Positions 18,284 through 26,051 of a DNA stretch of 64,000 bases are shown here, piece by piece. The notes beneath the pieces are model-generated. The model was not told the DNA's origin. It made no database searches and was given only the letters and a program-made list of their open reading frames with translations. Position 1 is the stretch's first letter; each line of letters starts with the position of its first letter. This DNA is from Luteibacter jiangsuensis (lineage in GTDB: Bacteria > Pseudomonadota > Gammaproteobacteria > Xanthomonadales > Rhodanobacteraceae), in assembly GCF_011742555.1 (NCBI RefSeq), contig NZ_JAAQQR010000010.1:1-64000 (forward strand), read 5' to 3'. The position numbers and the translations under genes are program-made.

Positions 18284-18939
18284 AGCCGACTCATCATCTG
18301 GATGATGCCACCGTGCTCAGCTACTCCTCCGGCGCGCTGCCCGGGGCACTCGCGGTGGTCGCCTCCGCGCATCTGGAGCGCTGCGCCACCTGTCGCGACA
18401 GGCTGCTCGACGCCGACCGGATCGGCGGCCTGCTGTTACAGCAGCAGCGCGTCGAACCCCCGACGGAAGAGGCACGCTCCGCCATGCTGGCCCGGCTCGA
18501 CAGCGAACCGGTCATCGCACCGGAGCAGGTCGGAGACATGGTGGAGGATCACGACCCTGACCGGCTCCCCCATGCGCTGCACCCTTGGTTCGGCCATTCC
18601 ATGCGTGCCTTGCGCTGGCGCCGCGTGGCCCCGGGTGTGCAGCGCATCCGCGCGACCGGCATCGGCGGCGGCGACCTGATGCTTTTGCGCATCGCCCCAG
18701 GCAGCAAGCTGCCGCTGCACAGCCACGGGGGCAGCGAACTGACCATGATCCTCGATGGCGCCTACGATGACATGCTCGGTCATTTCGGTCCGGGCGATGT
18801 GGCCGATCTGGACGGCGAGATCCTTCATCAGCCGGTGACGTCGCCGGGCGTGCCGTGCATCTGCGTGGCAGCCACGGACGCGCCGCTCAAGTTCTCCGGC
18901 TGGGTTGCCCGCGCGCTGCAACCTCTGTTCGGATTCTGA
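18280..18939 (+). CDS. chrR: ChrR-type anti-sigma factor (zinc domain plus cupin)
   Basis: The 219-residue protein has an N-terminal zinc anti-sigma domain with His6, His31, Cys35 and Cys38 (HLERCATC), the ligand set described for Rhodobacter ChrR. A C-terminal cupin carries His147, His149, Glu153 and a candidate His183 in the spacing of the ChrR metal site (LHSHGGSELTMILDG). The first domain would hold the sigma factor; the cupin is needed for release in response to singlet oxygen in Rhodobacter. Overlap with the sigma gene and the downstream lipid genes support the assignment. Confidence 0.92.
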   Translation: MKPTHHLDDATVLSYSSGALPGALAVVASAHLERCATCRDRLLDADRIGGLLLQQQRVEPPTEEARSAMLARLDSEPVIAPEQVGDMVEDHDPDRLPHALHPWFGHSMRALRWRRVAPGVQRIRATGIGGGDLMLLRIAPGSKLPLHSHGGSELTMILDGAYDDMLGHFGPGDVADLDGEILHQPVTSPGVPCICVAATDAPLKFSGWVARALQPLFGF

Positions 18940-19067
18940 GCCGCCAGCGGCACAGCTTTTATTAGCCAGCTGCCGCGCGCCGAAGGGAAGGGCTGGTCGG
19001 CACACAAGGTCGGGTGCATCCAATCGCCGCCGCCATGCGTATCTGTCATGAGCGCACAGGAACCGCG

Positions 19068-20018
19068 ATGGACAATGCCCCGAAAACTTCCAGCCCCAAG
19101 CCGTCGCTACGGCGGTTGCGCCAGTGGTTCGACGCCGGCGCGGTCGCGCTGCCGGCGGACGATCCGCGTGCCGACCGCATCGACTGGCTGCGAGCGGCCC
19201 CCTTCCTGGCGATGCACTTCGCCTGCGCTGGAGTGATCTGGGTCGGTGTGTCGCCCATTGCCCTGATCGTGGCGGCCACGCTTTATGCGGTTCGGATGTT
19301 CGCCATCACGGGGTTTTACCATCGCTATTTCTCGCATCGCACGTTCCAGACGTCGCGTCGCGTCCAGTTCGTGTTCGCCCTGATAGGCGCGTCTTGCGTG
19401 CAGCGTGGACCGCTTTGGTGGGCGGCGCACCACCGCCACCATCATCGGCACGCCGATACCGCGCTGGATCCTCATTCGCCCGGCGTGCACGGCTTCGTGT
19501 GGAGCCATGTGGCTTGGTTCCTTACGCCGCGCAACTTCCGCACCGATCTGTCTCGCGTGCCCGACCTGGCGAAATATCCGGAGCTGCGCTGGCTGGACCG
19601 ATTCGACATCGCCGTTCCCGTCGCGCTGGCCGTGGGTCTCTACGCGCTCGGCGTCCTGCTCCATCGCGTCGCTCCGCAGCTCGGCACCAGCGGGGGGCAG
19701 ATGCTCGTCTGGGGGTTTTTCATTTCCACGGTTGTACTTTTCCACGCCACCGTGACGATCAACTCCCTGGCGCATCGCTTCGGCAAGCGTCGCTTCGAAA
19801 CAAGGGACGACAGCCGCAACAACCTCTGGCTGGCCCTGCTGACCTTCGGAGAGGGCTGGCACAACAACCATCATTTCTTCCCTGGATCCTGTCGCCAGGG
19901 CTTTCGCTGGTGGGAAGTGGATGTCACCTGGTACGTGCTCAAGCTGATGTCCGCTCTTGGACTGGTGCACGGACTCAAGCCGATACCGGCGTGGGTCATG
20001 GCCAAGGCGAGGGGCTGA
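19068..20018 (+). CDS. Acyl-CoA/acyl-lipid desaturase
   Basis: This 316-residue membrane di-iron desaturase has the three histidine boxes HRYFSH, HHRHHH and HNNHH and about four membrane helices. It would introduce a double bond into a fatty acyl chain using oxygen. ATG 19068 follows an AGGAA site; a 128-base gap separates it from chrR, enough for an internal promoter. Its place at the head of the CFAS-like gene run suggests that it supplies or further oxidises acyl chains that the methyltransferases modify; that link is inference. Confidence 0.88.
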   Translation: MDNAPKTSSPKPSLRRLRQWFDAGAVALPADDPRADRIDWLRAAPFLAMHFACAGVIWVGVSPIALIVAATLYAVRMFAITGFYHRYFSHRTFQTSRRVQFVFALIGASCVQRGPLWWAAHHRHHHRHADTALDPHSPGVHGFVWSHVAWFLTPRNFRTDLSRVPDLAKYPELRWLDRFDIAVPVALAVGLYALGVLLHRVAPQLGTSGGQMLVWGFFISTVVLFHATVTINSLAHRFGKRRFETRDDSRNNLWLALLTFGEGWHNNHHFFPGSCRQGFRWWEVDVTWYVLKLMSALGLVHGLKPIPAWVMAKARG

Positions 20019-20021
20019 GCC

Positions 20022-21320
20022 ATGCGTATCGCCGTGGTTGGATCGGGCATCTCCGGGCTGGCGTCTGCATGGTTGTTGTCGCGTAAGCACGACGTGACGC
20101 TGTTCGAAGCCGACGGCTATATCGGCGGGCACACGCACACCCATGACATCGAGCAGAAAGGTCGCCGTTTCCGGATCGACAGCGGTTTCATCGTGCACAA
20201 CCCAGATCACTATCCGCTGCTGACGCGTATGTTCGACGATCTGGGTGTGACGTCGCAGCCGACCACCATGAGTTTCTCGGTGCACAGCGAGGCCAGCGGT
20301 CTGGAATACAACGCCAGCACGCTGGACTCGCTCTTCTGCCAAAGGCGGAATCTGCTTTCGCCGCGCTTCCTGGGGATGGTTCGCGATCTGGTGCGGTTCT
20401 ACCGCGAGGCACCGGCGCTTCTGCTACAGCCGGACGACACGATCACACTGGGCGCTTACCTGGACAAGCAGCGCTATGGCGCGGCGTTTCGCGACGAGCA
20501 CCTGATCCCGATGGCGTCCGCGCTGTGGTCGTCGCCGGCGACGCAGATTCTCCAGTTCCCGGCGCGCTACCTCGTGCAGTTCATGGCCAACCACCAGATG
20601 CTGCAGGTCAGCGGGCGCCCGCAGTGGCGCGTGGTGCAGGGTGGCTCTTCGACCTATGTGGCGGCGCTGCGGGCGCGCTGGTCTGTCCGCGAACGACTGA
20701 ACTGCCCGGTGTTCTCGGTCCGTCGCGACCACGGCCTCGTTTGCATTCAAAGCGCCGCCGGCGACGAGCATTTCGACCAGGTGGTGCTGGCCTGCCACAG
20801 CGATCAGGCGCTGCGCCTGCTGTCCGACGCGAGCGAGCGTGAGCAATCGATCCTGGGCGCGATGACCTATCAGGCGAACGACACGGTGCTGCATACCGAC
20901 ACCCGCGTTCTGCCTCGGCGGCGCAAGGCGTGGGCGGCGTGGAATGCCTGGGTGCCGCGTGACGCCGGAGCTGCCTGCACGGTGAGCTATTGCATGAACC
21001 TTCTGCAGGGAATCGACTCGGCGGAACCGTTCATCGTTACGCTGAACCGAAGCGAGGCCATCGCGCCTGACAAAGTGCTGGCACGCATGCGCTACCACCA
21101 CCCTGTATATACGCGGGCCTCGGTACGTGCGCAGTCGCGAAAGGCCGAGATCCAGGGCAGGAGCGGTACCTGGTTTGCCGGCGCTTACTGGGGCTGGGGC
21201 TTCCATGAAGACGGCATGCGCAGCGCGGTCGAGGTGGCGGCTGCGCTGGGAGTCCATTGGCCGTCCGACACCGCGGCGGGCGCCGTGGGGGAAGCGCATG
21301 GGCTGGAGGCGGCGGCGTGA
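20022..21320 (+). CDS. FAD-dependent oxidoreductase (COG2907, amine-oxidase-like)
   Basis: The 432-residue flavoprotein begins with a Rossmann FAD motif (VVGSGISGLASAWLLS, residues 5-20) followed by the GGHTHTH segment, and has the C-terminal WFAGAYWGWGFHEDG FAD-contact block. COG2907 proteins sit next to DUF1365 and CFAS-like genes in many bacteria and resemble phytoene-desaturase-type oxidases. It starts three bases after the desaturase stop and overlaps the next gene (GTGA). Substrate unknown; a role in oxidising methylated acyl chains is plausible. Confidence 0.88.
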   Translation: MRIAVVGSGISGLASAWLLSRKHDVTLFEADGYIGGHTHTHDIEQKGRRFRIDSGFIVHNPDHYPLLTRMFDDLGVTSQPTTMSFSVHSEASGLEYNASTLDSLFCQRRNLLSPRFLGMVRDLVRFYREAPALLLQPDDTITLGAYLDKQRYGAAFRDEHLIPMASALWSSPATQILQFPARYLVQFMANHQMLQVSGRPQWRVVQGGSSTYVAALRARWSVRERLNCPVFSVRRDHGLVCIQSAAGDEHFDQVVLACHSDQALRLLSDASEREQSILGAMTYQANDTVLHTDTRVLPRRRKAWAAWNAWVPRDAGAACTVSYCMNLLQGIDSAEPFIVTLNRSEAIAPDKVLARMRYHHPVYTRASVRAQSRKAEIQGRSGTWFAGAYWGWGFHEDGMRSAVEVAAALGVHWPSDTAAGAVGEAHGLEAAA

Positions 21321-22117
21321 CGGCGAAGGCCGCCAGTACAGCGCTCCCCTGGGCCAGCGCCGTCTATGAGGGCGTCGTGCGCCATCGTCGCCATGCGCCG
21401 CATCCGCACGCTTTCACCTATCGCATGGCGCAGCTTTATCTTGATCTCGACGAGGTCGAGCAGGTCTTCCGCGGACGCTGGCTGTGGTCGGCCACGCACG
21501 CCAACGTGGCACAGTTCCGCCGCAGCGATTACCTCGGCCCCGATGATCTGCCGCTGGTCGAGGCCGTGCGCCGTCGCGTCGAACAGGCCACCGGTCGGCG
21601 GCCGATGGGGCCGATTCGTCTGCTGACTCACCTGCGCTACTTCGGGCTGGTCTTCAATCCGGTCAGCTTTTACTACTGCTTCGCCGAGGACGGCCAGACC
21701 CTGGTCTCGGTGCTGGCCGAGATCACGAATACCCCCTGGAAGGAACGGCACGCGTATGTACTGCCGGTCGACGGCGCCATCGATAGGGATGGCGCACTGC
21801 ACTGGCATTTTTCCAAGACGTTTCACGTCTCGCCGTTCATGGCAATGGACTGCGAGTACGACTGGCGACTCAACATGCCGGACGAGCACTTGCGGGTGCA
21901 CATGAATGTGCTGCGCGAAGGACGGCGAGAGTTCGATGCCACGTTGAGCCTCGAACGGCGTGCACTCTCCCCCGGATCGCTGGCGCGCGTGCTCTGGCGC
22001 TACCCCTTGATGACCGCGCAGGTGGTCGGGGCGATCCACTGGCAGGCGCTTCGGCTCTGGTTGAAACGGAATCCGGTCCACGATCACCCCGCGCTGCATG
22101 CGCGTGGTCCCGAATGA
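21317..22117 (+). CDS. DUF1365 family protein
   Basis: This 266-residue protein has the DUF1365 pattern: AVYEGVVRHRRHAPHPHAFTY at the N-terminus, LTHLRYFGLVFNPVSFYYCF near residue 100, and NTPWKERHAYVLP. Its function is unknown, but the family is nearly always adjacent to COG2907 and CFAS-like genes, as here. The GTG at 21317 overlaps the COG2907 stop by four bases. Weak C-terminal hydrophobicity (VLWRYPLMTAQVVGAIHW) suggests membrane contact. Confidence 0.88.
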   Translation: MTAKAASTALPWASAVYEGVVRHRRHAPHPHAFTYRMAQLYLDLDEVEQVFRGRWLWSATHANVAQFRRSDYLGPDDLPLVEAVRRRVEQATGRRPMGPIRLLTHLRYFGLVFNPVSFYYCFAEDGQTLVSVLAEITNTPWKERHAYVLPVDGAIDRDGALHWHFSKTFHVSPFMAMDCEYDWRLNMPDEHLRVHMNVLREGRREFDATLSLERRALSPGSLARVLWRYPLMTAQVVGAIHWQALRLWLKRNPVHDHPALHARGPE

Positions 22118-22139
22118 CATTGCTTCCCCGAGGTTTGCC

Positions 22140-23408
22140 ATGAACGAGATCGCCACACCCGTCGCGCAGGAAGCCGCCCCGTTCGGCGCCCTTGATCGCT
22201 TCCTGCGTCGACAATTGCTCGACCGCATGCGCGGGCTGCGCCATGGCCGTCTGGTGCTTCACGACGCCTGCGGTTCGGTGGAGTTCGGCGACCCCGCGAA
22301 TGTCCAGACGGATCTGCAGATCCGTCTGCAGGTGAAGGACCCCGCCTTCTATCGCGCCGTTGCCCGTCGTGGCAGCGTCGGCGCTGGCGAGTCCTATATG
22401 GACGGTCAATGGAGTTGCGACAACCTTGTGGGCCTGATTCAGCTGCTTGTCCGCAATCGCGATCTCCTCGACGGCATGGAAGGCGGGCTGGCACAACTGG
22501 GCGCCGTGGCCCTGCGCGCCTGGCATGCGCTTCGCCGCAACACGCGCAACGGCAGCCGGCGCAATATCTCTGCACACTACGATCTGGGCAACGATTTCTT
22601 CGCCTTGTTCCTCTCGCAGGATCTGATGTACAGCTCGGCTATCTGGGACGATCCCGCCGATACGCTGGACACGGCCTCGGCCCGCAAGCTCGAACAGATC
22701 TGCCGCAAGCTCGACCTGAAGCCCACCGACCGGGTGATCGAAATAGGTACCGGCTGGGGCGGCTTCGCGCTGTATGCCGCCAGGCACTATGGATGCCACG
22801 TCACCACGACGACGATCTCCCGCGAGCAGTTTGCGTTTGCCGGCAAGCGCGTCGCGGAGGCGGGCGTGGAGGCGCATGTCCAATTGTTGCTCCAGGACTA
22901 TCGGGACCTCGAGGGCCAGTACGACAAGCTCGTCTCGATAGAGATGGTGGAGGCGATCGGCGCGCAGTATCTGGATACCTATTTCGAGAAGCTCGGTCGC
23001 TTGCTCAAGCCCGATGGGCTGGCGCTGGTGCAGGCGATCACGATCGAGGACCACCGCTACGAGCAGGCCCTGACGTCGGTCGACTTCATCAAGCGCCACG
23101 TGTTCCCCGGCAGCTTCATTCCGTCGATCAGTGCATTGATGGCAGCGAAGACCCGTGCCAGCGACCTGGCGCTGATCCGGATGGAGGACTTCGGAAGTTC
23201 TTATGCACTCACCCTCAAGGCCTGGCGTGAGCGTTTCATGGCGAAGTTGCCGCAGGTCCGCTCGCAAGGGTTCGACGAAAGGTTCATCCGCCTCTGGGAG
23301 TTCTATCTGTCCTATTGCGAAGGCGGGTTCCGGGAGCGCTCGATCGGCGTGGCCCATCTGCTGTTGGCCAAGCCCGGACACCGTCCGTCCGCGCGCGACC
23401 TCGGGTAA
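22140..23408 (+). CDS. Cyclopropane-fatty-acyl-phospholipid synthase family methyltransferase, paralogue 1
   Basis: The 422-residue protein has an N-terminal lipid-binding-like region and a C-terminal SAM methyltransferase fold. Diagnostic segments are SAHYDLGNDFFALFLSQDLMYSS, VIEIGTGWGGFA (SAM motif I) and SIEMVEAIG. CFAS proteins add a methylene bridge across phospholipid cis double bonds; relatives in ChrR regulons can instead C-methylate the chain. ATG 22140 follows CGAGG at 22129. It differs strongly from the second paralogue at 24199. Confidence 0.9.
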   Translation: MNEIATPVAQEAAPFGALDRFLRRQLLDRMRGLRHGRLVLHDACGSVEFGDPANVQTDLQIRLQVKDPAFYRAVARRGSVGAGESYMDGQWSCDNLVGLIQLLVRNRDLLDGMEGGLAQLGAVALRAWHALRRNTRNGSRRNISAHYDLGNDFFALFLSQDLMYSSAIWDDPADTLDTASARKLEQICRKLDLKPTDRVIEIGTGWGGFALYAARHYGCHVTTTTISREQFAFAGKRVAEAGVEAHVQLLLQDYRDLEGQYDKLVSIEMVEAIGAQYLDTYFEKLGRLLKPDGLALVQAITIEDHRYEQALTSVDFIKRHVFPGSFIPSISALMAAKTRASDLALIRMEDFGSSYALTLKAWRERFMAKLPQVRSQGFDERFIRLWEFYLSYCEGGFRERSIGVAHLLLAKPGHRPSARDLG

Positions 23409-23419
23409 GGGACGTTTCC

Positions 23420-24202
23420 ATGAGCATCGGGTGGCAATGTCTGATCCTGTGGCTGTTGGCGGCGACGGTCATGACCCTTGGCTGGCAGTGGCAGCGCAGT
23501 CGTTCCAATGCCGGTATCGTCGACGTGCTCTGGGCGGCGGGCGTAGGGGCCGGCGCCGTGCTCATGGCGCTCTTCGGCAGCGGTGCGCCGATGATCCGGG
23601 CAGCGCTCGCGATCCTCGGCGGCGTGTGGGGTATGCGCCTGGCCCGCCATCTGTGGAAGCGTGTGCGCGGTGAACCGGAGGACGGTCGCTACAAGCACCT
23701 GCGCGCGCACTGGAAAGGCGCGCAATGGAAATTCTTTGCTTTCTTCCAGTTCCAGGCCTTGCTGATCGTGCTGTTCGCGCTGCCTTTCGCAGCCGTGGCG
23801 AAAAATCCGCAGGTGTCCGTTGCATGGCTGGCCGCAGGTGCTGTCGTCTGGTTGCTCAGCGTGGTTGGCGAGTCGGTCGCCGATGGGCAGCTGGCGCGTT
23901 TCCGCGCGGACCCGGCGAACAAGGGGCGTACCTGCCGCGAGGGTCTGTGGCGGTACTCGCGCCACCCGAACTATTTCTTCGAGTGGCTGCACTGGTTCGC
24001 TTACGTCTTCCTTGCCGTCGGATCGCCTTTCTTCTGGCTGGCGTGGTCCGGCCCGTTGGTGATGTACGTCTTTCTGCGCTGGATCAGTGGCGTGCCATAC
24101 ACCGAGGCACAAGCCTTGCGCAGTCGCGGCGATGAGTACCGCGAATACCAGCGCAGCACACCGATGCTGATTCCCTGGTTTCCCAAGAGGTCGGAACAAT
24201 GA
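23420..24202 (+). CDS. DUF1295 membrane protein (steroid 5-alpha-reductase-like)
   Basis: This 260-residue protein has about six membrane helices and the DUF1295 signatures GIVDVLWAAGVG near residue 28 and LWRYSRHPNYFFEWLHW near residue 178; the latter resembles the C-terminal motif of 5-alpha-reductases and ICMT enzymes. It may reduce or methylate a lipid double bond. ATG 23420 was used because the upstream extension overlaps the methyltransferase gene in another frame. Its stop overlaps the next start (ATGA). Confidence 0.87.
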   Translation: MSIGWQCLILWLLAATVMTLGWQWQRSRSNAGIVDVLWAAGVGAGAVLMALFGSGAPMIRAALAILGGVWGMRLARHLWKRVRGEPEDGRYKHLRAHWKGAQWKFFAFFQFQALLIVLFALPFAAVAKNPQVSVAWLAAGAVVWLLSVVGESVADGQLARFRADPANKGRTCREGLWRYSRHPNYFFEWLHWFAYVFLAVGSPFFWLAWSGPLVMYVFLRWISGVPYTEAQALRSRGDEYREYQRSTPMLIPWFPKRSEQ

Positions 24203-25281
24203 ACGTCGCCAAGCCTGCTCCCCACGAACGGTCCAACGAACGACCGGCTACCGGTCTGCTCGGCATGGCCGAACGCGGCCATCTTCCGGATGCCCTTTTG
24301 CGCCAGGGGATTCGACGCCTCTGCGCGCAGCGCCTGCGTGAAGAGCGGGACGGCGGCTTGGAGGCTCAGTCGGCGCGTTACGCCGAGCGCATCTCGATGT
24401 TGCGGAGCAGCCCGCTGGCGGTCCATACCGACGAGGCCAATGCGCAGCATTACGAGTTGCCGCCCGCATTCTTCGAGCTTTGTCTGGGCAAGCGCCTGAA
24501 GTACTCGGGGTGCTATTACCCCCGCGGCGACGAAACGCTGGATCAGGCGGAGGAGGCCATGCTCGAGCTGTACGGCGAGCGCGCCGAGCTGGCAGATGGC
24601 CAGTCCATCCTGGAACTGGGTTGCGGCTGGGGTTCGCTGACGTTGTGGATGGCGCAGCGCTATCCACACGCCCGGATCACCGCGGTGTCCAACTCGAGTT
24701 CGCAGCGTGAGCACATCGAGGGACAGTGTCGCGCGCGGGGGCTGGCCAATGTGCGGGTCATCACCTGCGACGTGAATACCCTGGAGCTCGATCCCGCCCA
24801 GTTCGACCGCTGCGTGTCCGTCGAGATGTTCGAGCACATGCGCAACTACGACATGCTCATGAGACGCATCGCCCTATGGCTGCGGCCGGGCGGCAAACTG
24901 TTCGTGCATATCTTTGCGCACCGGACCCTGATGTATCCCTTCGAGACCCAGGGCGACGACAACTGGATGGGCCGCCACTTCTTCACCGGTGGCCTGATGC
25001 CGGCATCGGACACGCTGCTGTGGTTCCAGTCTGTCCTGCACATCGAGCAGCGCTGGCATGTCGACGGTACGCATTACCAACGCACAGCCAACCATTGGCT
25101 GGCGAATCAGGACGCCCGGCGCGAGCAGGTCATGCATGTGCTGAGCCAGGCCTACGGTGCGAAGTCTGCATCGCTGTGGTTTCAGCGCTGGCGCATGTTC
25201 TGGATGTCGTGCGCCGAGTTGTTCGGGTACGCCGACGGCCAGGAGTGGCTGGTTGCGCATTACCGCTTCGTGCGGCCCTGA
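24199..25281 (+). CDS. CFAS-like SAM methyltransferase, paralogue 2
   Basis: The 360-residue enzyme has the SAM motif ILELGCGWGSLTLWMA near residue 136, VSVEMFEHMRNYDMLM and LFVHIFAHRTLMYPFE. This pattern is closer to the short CFAS-like/coclaurine-methyltransferase-like branch than to Cfa proper. The preceding HYELPPAFFELCLGKRLKYSG is the substrate-side signature. It overlaps the DUF1295 gene by four bases. Two methyltransferases of different branches in one operon suggest two successive or alternative acyl-chain methylations. Confidence 0.88.
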   Translation: MNVAKPAPHERSNERPATGLLGMAERGHLPDALLRQGIRRLCAQRLREERDGGLEAQSARYAERISMLRSSPLAVHTDEANAQHYELPPAFFELCLGKRLKYSGCYYPRGDETLDQAEEAMLELYGERAELADGQSILELGCGWGSLTLWMAQRYPHARITAVSNSSSQREHIEGQCRARGLANVRVITCDVNTLELDPAQFDRCVSVEMFEHMRNYDMLMRRIALWLRPGGKLFVHIFAHRTLMYPFETQGDDNWMGRHFFTGGLMPASDTLLWFQSVLHIEQRWHVDGTHYQRTANHWLANQDARREQVMHVLSQAYGAKSASLWFQRWRMFWMSCAELFGYADGQEWLVAHYRFVRP

Positions 25282-25308
25282 GTCCATTCCCACCCATAGG
25301 AACCCGCC

Positions 25309-25869
25309 ATGAAACTGCCCAAAGCCCTGCTGCTGGCGTGTGCCGTGATGGTCAACACCAGTGCGTGCGCCACCAAGTTGCCGCCGATCGACCCGGTGGC
25401 CCACGTCGACCTGCCTCGTTACATGGGTAGCTGGTACGTGATCGCCGCCATTCCCACGCGTTTCGAGAAAGACGCGTACGATGCCGTCGAAACCTACACG
25501 CTGAAGCCCAATGGCGAGGTCGCGACCTTGTTCCATTTCCGCAAGGGCAGCTTCGATGGCAAGCTGAAAGAATTCCGCACCACCGGGATCGTGAAGCCGG
25601 GCACCGATAACGCGGTGTGGGGAGTGCGGGTGTTCTGGCCCCTGAAAGCACAATACGTCGTTGCCTACCTCAAGGACGACTACAGCCAGGTGATCGTGGC
25701 CCGGGACGCGCGCGACTACGTCTGGGTGATGGCGCGCACGCCGACGATTTCCGAGGCGGACTACGGCGCCCTGTTGAACAAGGTGAAGGCCCTTGGCTAT
25801 CCGATGGACAAGATCCGCAAGGTGCCGCAGAGGCCACGTGGGGCCGATCTTGGGACGGGCGCCCGGTGA
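25309..25869 (+). CDS. Lipocalin-family outer-membrane lipoprotein (Blc-like)
   Basis: This 186-residue precursor has a lipoprotein signal ending SAC20 and a lipocalin domain starting with the GSWYVIA motif near residue 43, then VWGVRVFWPLKAQYVVAYL and YVWVMARTP. Blc-type lipocalins bind lysophospholipids or fatty acids at the outer membrane. Its position 27 bases after the methyltransferase suggests it carries modified or damaged acyl chains made or repaired by this operon. It is the last host gene before the prophage junction. Confidence 0.9.
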   Translation: MKLPKALLLACAVMVNTSACATKLPPIDPVAHVDLPRYMGSWYVIAAIPTRFEKDAYDAVETYTLKPNGEVATLFHFRKGSFDGKLKEFRTTGIVKPGTDNAVWGVRVFWPLKAQYVVAYLKDDYSQVIVARDARDYVWVMARTPTISEADYGALLNKVKALGYPMDKIRKVPQRPRGADLGTGAR

Positions 25870-25886
25870 GAGCGTTGGCCAGAAAC

Positions 25887-25917
25887 AAAAAAAACCAGCA
25901 ATCGCTTGCTGGTTTTT
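25887..25917. terminator. Terminator shared by the lipocalin gene and the tRNA-Asn remnant
   Basis: CCAGCAA (25895-25901) and TTGCTGG (25906-25912) form a 7-bp stem with a TCGC loop. TTTTT follows on the plus strand; on the minus strand the stem is followed by eight T residues. It can end transcription of the lipocalin operon and originally of the tRNA-Asn gene. Confidence 0.88.
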
Positions 25918-25924
25918 CCGAATT

Positions 25925-25975
25925 TGGCGCCCGAAGTTGGACTCGAACCAACGACCCCCTGATTAACAGTCAAGT
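25925..25975 (-). tRNA. 3' fragment of tRNA-Asn (GTT); prophage attL core
   Basis: Read on the minus strand, the 51 bases run from the anticodon arm (CTTGACTGTTAATCAGGGG, anticodon GTT) through the variable loop, T arm (GTTGGTTCGAGTCCAAC), acceptor 3' strand TTCGGGC, discriminator G and CCA. The D arm and 5' acceptor strand GCCCGAA are absent; prophage DNA takes over at about 25976. Tyrosine integrases commonly recombine within the anticodon region and supply a 3' copy. The intact tRNA should therefore be rebuilt at the far prophage end, outside this window. Confidence 0.85.
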
Positions 25976-26023
25976 GAACGATGTAGATATTTCGCGAGCA
26001 TGCAGGCGGCAAATTTACATAAA

Positions 26024-26050
26024 TGACCTATCTACGCGGTAGATCGGTCA
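26024..26050. repeat. Inverted repeat between attL and the integrase gene
   Basis: TGACC-ATCTAC and GTAGAT-GGTCA are arranged around GCG with one mismatched base per arm. It ends two bases from the integrase stop codon. GTAGAT recurs at 25983-25988, nearer the tRNA junction. It may be an integrase arm site or the 3' hairpin of the integrase mRNA. Confidence 0.5.
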
Positions 26051-26051
26051 A

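Noticed and set aside
25925-26000. Complete tRNA-Asn gene
   Set aside because: The bases after 25,975 do not provide a D arm or the GCCCGAA acceptor strand, so only the 3' part is present.
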